Source: Sebastes aleutianus (taxonomy: Eukaryota; Chordata; Actinopteri; Perciformes; Sebastidae). From it: a DNA stretch of 64,000 nt. The DNA is taken from assembly GCA_916700875.1 (NCBI GenBank), contig CAKAKS010000062.1:5916373-5980372 (forward strand). Reading direction: 5' to 3'. Within the stretch, counting starts at the first letter, position 1; each line of letters starts with the position of its first letter. The notes under the pieces were generated by a model, which was not told the origin of the DNA, did not search any database, and was given only the letters and a program-made list of their open reading frames with translations. The position numbers were made by a program, and so were the translations under genes. Below are positions 52,612 through 63,600 of the stretch, piece after piece.

Positions 52612-53250
52612 AAGGGGAGACATAGGGTAAACATTTTAACTAGTAGATATCCACATGAAACTTCCCCAGTTGATTACTGACATTAAGACAATTATTTTTT
52701 TGTATTGCAGGTTTTCTGAAATGGTATGTTTAAATATGCAAATGAGGGAATATCTTATTAAATATGTGGTTATTTATATACATTTCCAGTACAGAAATGT
52801 GAACATTGGATAAAATCAGGTTCAACATTCTTGTTTCATTTAGTTGACATATTAGAGTCAAAAGTTTTTACTCAGGTGATTTTGGATATCTCTTTGTATC
52901 ACTCCATAAATCAGAAAATATCAACAGCAATAAAAAAAAAATCCATTTTACGCCATGTTTTTAGCGATAAAATGTTGTATAAATCAGACATTGAATGAAG
53001 AAAAAACTCAATTTGAGAAAACAGCCTTTAAAGATATGGATTGTAATATTCCATAGACACTATGTGAAGAGGGTAAAACAATTAACTAACTGATATAACT
53101 ATGAAACTACCCCAGTATTCCAAGTTTTCTGAAATTGTATGTTTAAATATTCAAATGAGGCATTATCTAATGCTAACTTCTGCTGAATTTAGGAGAAATC
53201 TATAGACGTAAATAGACAAAGTTTTTCACCATATAGGCTTAATGCTGCTA
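52612..53250 (+). repeat. Dispersed A/T-rich repeat with internal direct repeat
   Basis: Two similar segments near 52640-52760 and 53090-53170 share GAAACTNCCCCAGT, GTTTTCTGAAAT and GTATGTTTAAATAT. No open frame of note. Interpreted as a non-coding transposon relic about 1 kb downstream of the NLR gene. Confidence 0.45.
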
Positions 53251-53795
53251 ACAATGGAACCAGGTTATGGCTGGATTTGTGCATGCAGGGACCAATGATA
53301 ACGTCTGCTTTTTCAGCATTAATTGAATGAAATGTATGTATGTATGTATGTAACTAAGTATATTTACATTATTTATTTATATTTCTCAAGTACTGTACAG
53401 AAGTACAAATTTGAGGTACTTTATACCTCGACTCCCCTTCATTTCTCAGGGAAATATTGTACTTTTTGCTTCACTACATTTATTTCACAACTATAGTTAC
53501 TATACATACTTTGCTAATTAAGATTTTACACAGAAAGCATGATGGTGATCTTGTAAAATAGGATGCATAGATTAACAATTAGCTCCACCTCGACCTACTG
53601 CAACAGTAAAATGCTGCTTATAGATTAATGCATCAGTAAGAATAATCTAATGATGTAATACATAACAGTCACAGGGGGGCATTTTTACGCATTGAGTACT
53701 TTTATCTAAATACTTCCTACACCACTGGATAAAGTCTGTTTATCAGAATGCCATGAGCTAAACTGAACAGAACAGTCTCTGGCATCTGCATTCAT

Positions 53796-54070
53796 TAAAG
53801 CTAGGGTTGGTAATCTTTTTTTATTTTTTTGTATTTGTTATAGTTATTTGTTGTTTTTTAGTTGTTGAAATTCTCATTACATCCTGACTGCCTGTCTACC
53901 TGCATACACTCTAACCGTGCACTAATTGCGCGTCACCTGAGTCTTCCACAGCCGTGTTCGTTGTTTCCGTTCATTATGCTATGTTTGTGTACATAATGGT
54001 CATTTTTGGGGGGAGTGGCTTTGGAGGGAGGCCTAACGGATGGGCTGTTAGTGTTACCGACTTGGCAACT
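53796..54070 (+). repeat. Dispersed short element in the presumed 3' UTR of the NLR gene
   Basis: Begins TAAAGCTAGGGTTGGTAATC, a start I recall from a short interspersed family common in teleosts, and runs to within 20 nt of the NLR stop codon. No coding capacity. If the transcript ends near 53820, this repeat makes up nearly the whole 3' UTR. Confidence 0.4.
53820..53825 (-). terminator. Candidate polyadenylation signal AATAAA for the NLR gene
   Basis: TTTATT on the plus strand reads AATAAA on the minus strand, about 260 nt after the stop codon. It sits in an A/T-rich tract of a dispersed repeat that starts near 53796, so the site may be transposon-supplied. Other AATAAA-like hexamers occur further downstream; use of this one is a guess. 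Confidence 0.25.
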
Positions 54071-54084
54071 TGTGGACACAGTCA

Positions 54085-54614
54085 CTAAGACGTACACAAT
54101 AATGCAAATGAATCAGCGCCGAGAACCATCAACCCGGGATAGAGGGGTTCAGTGAATGTGGTGTTGAAGGTGTGGAGGTGGGTCAGTATGTCAGAGGAGA
54201 CTCTGTAGAAGGACAGAACGCCAGCAGGCCAGTCCAGATACACCCCTACTCTGTTGAAAGCACTGAAGGATTTTGTAGGTATGACTTTGCCCTTTCCGTT
54301 GTGCCAATCAGTGTTCTTGTTGCAGTCTAAGCACCAGGACTTGTCGTTAAACCCGAGCAGAGAGTCATCCTCCCGTCCTTTCCTGCGGATTCCTCTGTAT
54401 GTCACTCCCACAAAAACTGGTCCTTTCCACTCCACCTCCCAGTAACAGCGCCCAGTCAGACCGTTTGTACACAGAACCTGGTACCTGTGTTGAAACCTCT
54501 CTGGGTGATCAAGGTAGGGCTGCTCCTGTCTTACGTTTGTGACCTGTCTGTCACCATGAGACAGGAGGAACCTCTTGTGTGCTGTGTTTGGGTCTAGTGT
54601 GAGGTCACAGGCGT
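54085..54614 (-). CDS. Terminal PRY/SPRY (B30.2) exon with stop codon
   Basis: The CCTGGCAG acceptor at 54615-54616 opens a 530-nt exon ending in TAG at 54087-54085. PRY begins with ACDLTLDPNTAHKRFLLS. SPRY landmarks are CYWEVEW, FVGVTYRGI, WCLDCNKN, and VGVYLDWPAGVLSFYRV, followed by the closing PLYPGL segment. B30.2 domains recognise protein or microbial ligands in TRIM, butyrophilin and fish NLR proteins; the loops between these landmarks are variable and set specificity. The domain has full length (about 175 residues) and no lesion. An in-frame ATG at 54672 upstream of the acceptor is intronic, so I do not use it as a start. Confidence 0.93.
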
Positions 54615-57600
54615 CTGCCAGGAAAAAAAGAGACACAGTTTGTAATTGAAGTGCAACTGTTAAAACCGACATGCTTCTTGCATGGAAATCAGGGACGATG
54701 CAGGTAGATTAAGAGTCTACAGCCATGCTAATAGCTCTAAGGCTGTAGTTGGGCTCAATGATGCTTTGAGCTAAATGCTATAATCTTGTTCATTGTTCAA
54801 ATATCTCCGTCCACACTCGGACGCAAAAACGACTCCAAACGCTGGCCTTAATATTTACATGTCACCACAAGTGAGATCACAAGTTAAGGGTCAAGGAATT
54901 TTGTAACCACCCTTCTCTCTCCCTTTACTTTGGCTTCATTACAATCAGTGTGATAACAGTTACTGTTGGTGGGGGGGGTGCTGGATTCCTGTCATCACTC
55001 CACTGTCATCAACTGTCTCTTTACATGTATAAATGACGACAGGGAGGTCATTCAGGTTTACGTCCATCGCCCTTATGAATGCTCCAAACCTCGCCTTCAA
55101 TCGCCCGAAAACACATTCAATCACCATTCAGCCTCCACATGTTTAATTAAATCGGCCTCCTGTGACTGGAAAATTTTTCTAAGGTAAAGCAGTAATCTGT
55201 CCGAGCAACACTAACAAAATGTAAAAAAGTCGGTAGTGATGATGTTAGTCCCCATAGGAGCCATTTCATTGACCTCACTGTATAAAATGACCTGTGGTGA
55301 CCTCTAAGATAATCACAGCCTCATGAAACTTTACAGCCACAAACTAGAGACCTGTAGCATTCAGAGGATGGATGGCTCTCCTAGGTAGATTGACAATAAG
55401 GGGGTTTCTGAGCAGTTTAAACAACACAAGTGCTCGCCATCCAATCGCCGAAAAATGCAATTCTTGCAGAAATCTCCAAATGTCAAAAGTCTTTGAAACC
55501 AAATCACAGCATGGCTTTTTCTATGGTGTTCCTCTAAGTCTTGGTGTCTCAATGTGGTATTTTGGAGGGATTACTGATAATTTTTATCAATTCTCAAGTG
55601 GAAAAAATTGTTAAATTTAGCACCAAGTCTGTGTAACAAATGGTATCAACCGTTACAGTTTCATAATTTATTCTAATTGATTAATTCATTTATTAATTCA
55701 TTTTTATTTCTTATTAATGACTACAACAACTTGACACACTACCCCTTAAGAAAAGAGGGCGGAATAGTAAGGGGTCAAAAGCATTCTTTGATCCACATAA
55801 AACAGATCTACTTATGTAGAAAAAGACTCCCAAGGAAAAAACTTGAAGTTCTAGATTGTTAAAAATACAGTATAATTCAATCAGTGATGGCGACGCACAT
55901 CGATAGACAGAACAGATGACAGATAACAGATGGAACAAATATTCCTGTGACCCCATACAAGTGATCATGGATCACTCAAGAGAGGAGCTTTGTGTTTATG
56001 TTTGGGTAAAGTGGAAAAAGAACTTACATTTCCTTGGCCCAGGCAAGATCATGGACTCTCCATGAGGATCAACACTGAAGAAAGACACAGACAGACAGAC
56101 AGACAGACAGACATGAGGTTCCTTCAATATGGTGCACATCGACAAACATGTGTGAACATGTCTGTGTATGCAGGCAGTCAGTATAGTATATACGTACCCA
56201 GGAAGAGGGCCGGGGCCGGGAAGCAGAAGAGACTAATGCAACTAACATAATTATAGCTTCTAATAAAAAAGAGCCACTGATGATCAAGAGCTGAGAACAT
56301 CTGAAGTAGCCACTAAGCAGCTTGTTATGTTACCAGAAAGCTCTGCATGAGAGGCAATCTGCGAATGAACTGTTTATACCTGAGAGTGTCCAGTCTCCAC
56401 CGTGGATCCTCCAGTCCAGCAGAGAGGAGATTCACCCCTGAGTCTCCTGGATGGTTGTAGCTCAGGTCCAGCTCTCTCAAATGGGACGGGTTAGAGTTCA
56501 GAGCTGAGGCCAAATAAGCACAGCCTAACTCTGTAACCAGGCAGCCTGACAACCTGCTGAGAGAGTACATGCTAAATCCTCCATGGACCACTTTCATGCT
56601 GAAATTAACGTTTGATCATCTTTATGTAAAATCACAGATTCAGGATTACTGACCTAAGTGTTTCCAGTCTACAAGATAGACTTCCCAGTCCTTCAGAGAG
56701 CCGATTCACTCCTGTATCATACAGGTCATTGTTACTCAGGTCCAGGTTTCTCAGATTGGAGGACTTTTCGCTGAGAGCTGAGGCCAGATATCCACAGCCT
56801 CTCTTCGACAGGTTACACCAACTGAGACTGAAGAATATTTAGTGATGACTAATTCTTTTGTATGAGAATACCATTTTGGTTGGGTTGAGACATTTTTAGT
56901 AATATTGTTATACATAGAAACAAACAAAGAGACAGTGGCAGAACAGTCAACAGACCTAAGAGTTTCCAGTCTACAGTGTGGACTCTCCAGTCCAGCAGAG
57001 ATCAGCTTTAGTCCATCATCCTGCAGGTTGTTGTTACTCAGGTCCAGCTCTCTCAGACTGCAATATTGTCCCAACTTGTGACGGCGCACGTCTTCTGTAC
57101 TCCGCTCAGAGTAGTACATTGGTCTAAAAAAAAATGGCAATACAAAAAATGCCATTGTCATACTACATAGTAAAGTATAATGTACTGTACAGCAAGAAAT
57201 ATGTAACATATGTCAATTGTTATGAATTGTTGTACAGAAGTTTTGTTGTTATGAAATTAGAATGGGAAGATTATGGCATAGCCTATATACAGTCTTCCTG
57301 AAAAAGTAATTCCTGTGGAATTAAATTAATTAAAAACAACAACACAACATATAATTAAACTCACAGTGTTGTATTGGCAGTTTTCCCTGAACTGCAACTC
57401 AAACTATAATCACTCTACATTGTAATATTTTTTGTCAAATACTAATGAAGACACTCATTTTAAAAGCCACTAAAGTTAAAATGTGAGTAAGTTAATAATA
57501 AATGAATAATAATATACTGTACATGGAATTTGTGATTGGCACCCTTTTCTTTGTCTTGTACTTATATGACACATTCCCATCTGGTATTCTTGGTGATTGT

Positions 57601-60600
57601 AGATTGTAGATCATCAGGTACAGCTCTGTCTGATGGGAGCAGTCGGCGCTCAGGGATAAGGCCAAAGAACCGCAGCCTTCCTCTGTGACCTCACATCTTG
57701 ACAACCTGCATGTGGGAGTGTATCAATAATTTGTACAATACTTTTCTATTTTCTTCTTAATTCTGAACTTAAGGTGATAACCCTGTTTTTTTGTTGTTTT
57801 TTGTCTTTGTTGCAATTGGCCTATTTTACTTTGATATCCATTGTTCATATAGACGGGTTTCTTGTATACAATCTGGCTGTATCAGAGTCCGACCACCAGA
57901 TACCATGAGGTATTAGTGTGGGAATTATTTATTACTATCACCTGTTATGAAATGGGTATAACATTAGATCAGACAGAAGTTTTGACTTGGGGGACCAGGG
58001 TCTGTTTGGTTGACATTCAGGTCGAAGTTCAAGTGAGTCACGTGAGACCCTCTTGATGGCCGCCGCCAGACACTTTTTCATCAGCGATTCCACAACAGGT
58101 ATAACCTTAATATAAAACTGGAGACAACAGTCACACTGCAGCGCTTTGTATGTCGGGCAGGTGAACATTAACATTAGACCCCTGACGGCTGTCTACTAGC
58201 GTGTTGCTGGTTGCTAGCTAACGTTAGTGGTTAGCCATCAGTCGGAAACGTAACGCCAAAAGTCAATACAGTATTGCTGATATGTGTGATTCAAATTTAA
58301 ACAAACGTTAGCTGATGTTAGCTTCCATGGCCGCTTGTAGTTGACACGCAGCTGCCCCGGTAGACTACCAGACGTCTTCCCTTCAAAATGTAACATACGG
58401 CCGCCTGGAGTGATCTTTCCCCCGCTGTAGTAGCCTAATGTTACAACAATTTAAAGATGTAACGAAGTCTTGCATCACTTTTAAGTTTTAAGGCATATTC
58501 GCTAAATCTATCTAAATATTTCCTCAGAGTGTGAGTCGTTGAACCTGTTGTTGATCAGTTCATTTCTATCGATCTGTGGAGCACGACAGCTCGCCATGAC
58601 CACCCGCTGCTTTGCCAGCGCTGTGTGACTAGAGCGCTTTGGCCCACCAGGCCTGGATCCATAATCTCCTTCTGTTTTTAGGAAAGCCATGTGATCGCCT
58701 CGGAATAATACAAATTTTCAATCTATTTTTTCTGCGGTTGGTGCAGTTTACTGCAGAACAACTCCTCATCATCTCTGCTTTAGAGCTTGGCTCCGCTAGA
58801 CATGCCGTGCTTTCTGCCCCCTGGCTGCACGGACATCTCTGTGATGACGTAGCACAGAAACTCGTCTATAGAACATGTTCCAATTTTAGAATTTTACGTC
58901 ATAGTGTACATTAAATAGCTAATTAAATATTTCTTAAACCTGAAATCTTACAAAATACATATTGCAAACCCAGGGCATACTGTGTAGATTAGCTGGAGTA
59001 CAGGAAGCATCCTAAGGAGCTCCATGAAAGATCTCATGAGATTTATTTTCCAGAGGCTTAACTGCCAAAGTTACACTTTCTGTTGCGTTAAGTGGATTAT
59101 TATGGGGAGCAATCAGTTTAGGCACTCATGTTATTGGCCTCAACAGTCTATTGCTTCAATCACAGTATTTTGCAGTAGTAAAATACAATAACAGATGCAT
59201 CAGCGAGAGCAACTAATGAAATACTCATGTAAAGCAGGTCAGATGAATGGATAATATACTGGAGTAATTATAGCAACGGTTAGCATTTAATAAGCAGATG
59301 AAATTCTGCACATCTTTTGAATAGGTTCAGGTATACTGACCTTAGATTTTCCAGTTTACAGTGTGGACTGTTCAATCCAGCAGAGAGCAGCTTCACTCCC
59401 GAATCCTGCAGGTTGTTGTTACTCAGGTCCAGCTTTCTCAGACTGGAGGACTGCGAGCTGAGAACTGAAGCCAGAGCTTCACAAGATAGGTGTGAGAGCT
59501 CACATTGGTTCAGTCTGATTTACAGGTAGACAGAGCGGGATAAGAAAGTTATTCTGTTTTAAGATCAAATATTATATCATAAAATATGTTTCAGAAGGCA
59601 GATTAATTAAAATGTGCACAAAATATAAAATTCAGTCAGTCAGCCATCTCACAAGACATTGGCTATCATGTGACTAATGGATATGTACAGCATTAATATT
59701 TAGCGTCTTGGGGAAACTGGAGGAGTGACGATAATAAACATGGACTCAGAACCAGCTAGTTGATGTGGGCAGACGCTAAAATATTTTAAATTAAAACTCA
59801 CTTTGCAAAGTGTTGGACTGTGTTGGAACAAAGATACCCCATCTACATAGAATCCCAAGGACCAGTCATTTCATTCAATGGCATTAAACAAATTACAGCA
59901 ACATTTTGCTATGATGTTATCATAATAAAGTAAAATATATTTTAGGGCTGTCAACCGATTAAAATATTAAATCGCAATTAATCGTATAATTGTCCATTTT
60001 TAATCGCGATTAATCACAATTTTTTTTATCTGTTCAAAATGTTCTTTAAAGGGAGATTTGTCAAGTATTTAATCCTCTTATCAACATGGGAGTGGGCAAA
60101 TATGCTGCTTTATGTACAGTAAATGTATGTATATATTTATTATTGGAAATCAATTAACAACACAAAACAATGACAAATATTGTCCAGAAACCCTCACAGG
60201 TACTGCATTTAGCATAACAAATATGCTCAAATCATAACATGGAAAACTGCAGCCCAACAGGCAACAACAGCTGTCAGTGTGTCAGTGTGCTGACTTGACT
60301 ATGACTTGCCCCAAACTGCATGTGATTATCAAAAAGTGGGCATGTCTGTAAAGAGGAGACTCGTGGGTACCCATAGAACCCATTTTCATTTACATATTTG
60401 GAGGTTAGAGGTCAAGGGACCCCTTTGAAAATGGGTATGACAGTTTTTCCTCGCTAAAATTTAGAATAGTTTGGAGCGTTATTTAGTTGGTACCAATGGA
60501 TTCATTATGTTTTGTAGTTTCATATGATACCAGTATCTTCACTCTAGCTTTAAAACTCAGTCGCTACAACCTAAAAATCCCAAGTTGCGTTAATGCATTA

Positions 60601-63600
60601 AAGAAATTAGTGATGTTAAAACATATTTGTGTTCACAAGTTATTATTGCGTTAACTTATATATATATATATGTATATAATACCCTTGTTGTGATAGATAT
60701 TTAGTGTGGTTGCAGTGTACACTACCTTGGGGTGTATTTTCACAAGCTATAGTCCATTTGGCTAGTCTGAATCAGAGCGGTTCAAATGTTTAAAAGAAAA
60801 ATTGCGTTTACGAAGGAGCACGGCCATAGTGTTTTTTCACTTTGACTCGGAACTGATCTACTGTGCGCACTCCCTCAAAAATAATGTGAATGCATAAAGT
60901 GAGACAAATATTGTATATACAAGTGTTTAAATAACTTAAAACAAGTACTTACAGTGCAGTTGTTGAGGCTTTGACCAATGGCAGCATTCTCATCAGAACC
61001 TCCTCTGATTTGGAGTATTCCTTTAGGTCAAACACATCCAGGTCTTTTTCTGATGACAGTAACACATAGACCAGGGCTGACCACTGAGCCGGAGAGAGAG
61101 AGACTATGGAGAGGCTTCCTGTTCTCAGGTAATGTTGGATCTCATCTACTAGGGAACTGTCCTTCAGCTCACTCAGACAGTGGAAGAGGTTAATGCATCT
61201 CTCTGGTGAGGGATTCTCCCTGATCTTCTTTTTGATGTACTTCACTAGCTTCTGGTTGGTCTCTGCGCCTGTCCCCGTTTGTTTCAGCAGGCCTTGTAAG
61301 AGATCCAGATTCGACTTCAACGAAAGGCCCAGGAGGAAGCGGAGGAACAAGTCGAGGTGTCCATTTGGACTCCGCAAGGCCTTGTCCACAGCTTTCTTAC
61401 AGATCTCCGTTGCGGATGCTTTTCTGAAAAACACCCGCAGATGTTGGAGAGGTGTTTGCGGTTCAGCCATCACATCCTTTCTGTTGTTAAAAAGTGACAG
61501 GACCACAAAGAGAGCTGCCAAAAACTCATGGATGCTCAGATGCACAAAGCAAAACATCTTGTCTTCGTTCAGCCCGTCGTCTTCCTTGAAGATCTGTGTG
61601 AACACCCCCGAGTACACCGATGCTTCACTAAGATGAATGCCACTGTTGTTCAAGTCGGTCTCATAGAAGATCAGATTACCTCTCTCCAACTGGTGAAATG
61701 CCAGCTTTGCAAGTGACTCGATGATCTCCATGTTCTTATTTGTGTCATACTTCAGTGCTGTCTGCTTCATCTGAAACACAAGGAATTTTGTATACATCTC
61801 GGTCAGAGTTTGAGGAATTTCTTTTCTCTCATCTTCTCCCAATATTTGCTTCAGAACTGTAGCGGTGATCCAGCAGAAGACCGGGATGTGGCACATGATG
61901 TGGAGGCTTCGAGATGTCTTGATGTGGGAGATGATTCTGTTGACCATCTGCACATCTCTGAATCTCTTCCTGAAGTACTCCTCCTTCTGTGGGTCAGTGA
62001 ACCCTCTCACCTCTGTCATGATGTCAACAAAGTCCAGAGGGATCTGATTGATTGCTGCAGGTCGTGTGGTTATCCAGAGGCGAGCAGAGGGGAGCAGTTT
62101 CCCCTGGATGAGGTACGCCAGCAGATCACTCACCAACAGTGGCTCATCAATAGAACAATCTTTCATGCCACTGAAGTCGAGCTGAAGGCGGCTTTCGTCC
62201 AGCCCATCAAGCACAAACAGAAGTTTGAATTTACTCTTGTCGTAGTTGGTGTTTCCTGAAGCCTGTAGTTTTGTGAAGATGTAATTAAGAGCCTCCTCTT
62301 TGATATCTTGACTTTCGCAGATACATTTGTGAATGAACTCTGCCAAACGAAACCTTCTGCCCTTCAGTAAATTCAGCTGGCGGAATGTGAAGGGGAACGT
62401 GAGATGCACATCTTGATTGGCTCTTCCTTCAGCCCAGTCCAGGATGAATTTGTGTACAAGGAACGTTTTTCCGATTCCTGCAATCCCACTGGTCAGCACC
62501 ATTCTTACCGGTGTGTTTTCTCCAGAAGGGTGTTTGAAAATGTCGTTGTGCTGAATCAATCTCTCGGTTCCTTCCGGTTTTCTTGAGGTCATCTCAATGT
62601 GCCTGACCTCATGGTACCTGTTGAAATCTGCATCAGTCCCATCTATCATGTAGAGCTCCGTGTAGATATCATCAAGATGTTTCTTATCCTTCTGCTTTGA
62701 CAACCCCTCTGGTATACACATGTACTTGTTCTGGAGGTTTGACTGGAGAATGCATTGGTATGATGTGATGGATCGTGAAGGCTTTGGTCTTGGCACCATC
62801 AAATCTGTATGGAATAAGGTCACATTCTTCAGTGTAGCAGGGCTGTGCAACTCCTGGATCCTACAACATCCTTTGTCTCATGTGTTTTTATGTTTTCAGT
62901 CACTAAAATACATGGTTATGGTTAGGGAAAGATTGTGGTTTGGCAATATTCTGAAAATTTGATAACGTCCTGTTTTGTGCTTTTCAATATTTAACCAAAA
63001 CTACGGTTTTCCCCTAAAGGCCCAGACACACCAAGCAAACATCTAAGAACTAGTGGCGATGAAGTCCGACTGTTGAGTCGTCCCACGTCGCCTTTGTCTT
63101 GGCCGACAAGTTGCATTTGAACACATCGCAAAAACTACAGCCGACGGCCAGTTAGCACGTACGTTCTGCACCTGCGTGAGATGAAATAATTCTCCACACC
63201 AGCAGGCGGCGGTAGTCTGTATTCATCATTCAAAAAGGGAAACAGGAAGACCGAGGACGGCGGATATACAAGCCGTTGTTATGATACGTACATGAAACAG
63301 AGCGGCGTTTGCCGACCATTTTCACACCACTTTCACTCATCACTTAGCTTCATTCCAGATGTTCATGTCGCTTTGAAAATATCCGTGTGTTGGAATGATC
63401 AGATGAGATGAAGATGGAAAATGAAAAGAGTCTTACTTTACTCGTTGGCATGCTTTCCTCACTTCCGATTCTCTTCTCGTGCACTGATTGGTTTACACAC
63501 TGCAAAAACTAGGCCGACAGACGCTCACCGACGGCCCCAAACTGTCCGACGGCCGACCGTCGGCTTGATGTGTCAGGACCTTAACACTAATCAAGTGCTT

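Noticed and set aside
54615..54672. ATG at 54672 as start of a single-exon SPRY protein
   Set aside because: A good acceptor at 54615 and the phase-matched linker exon at 56028-56074 show that the sequence upstream is intron.
57938..58174. Minus-strand 78-codon frame faintly like the start of fish zinc-finger proteins
   Set aside because: Similarity is limited to a few residues and no zinc fingers follow.
59317..59529. 70-codon plus-strand frame
   Set aside because: It is the antisense of the 174-nt LRR exon at 59341-59514.
61193..62259. Plus-strand frames of up to 149 codons opposite the NACHT exon
   Set aside because: They are antisense shadows of a clearly conserved minus-strand coding exon.
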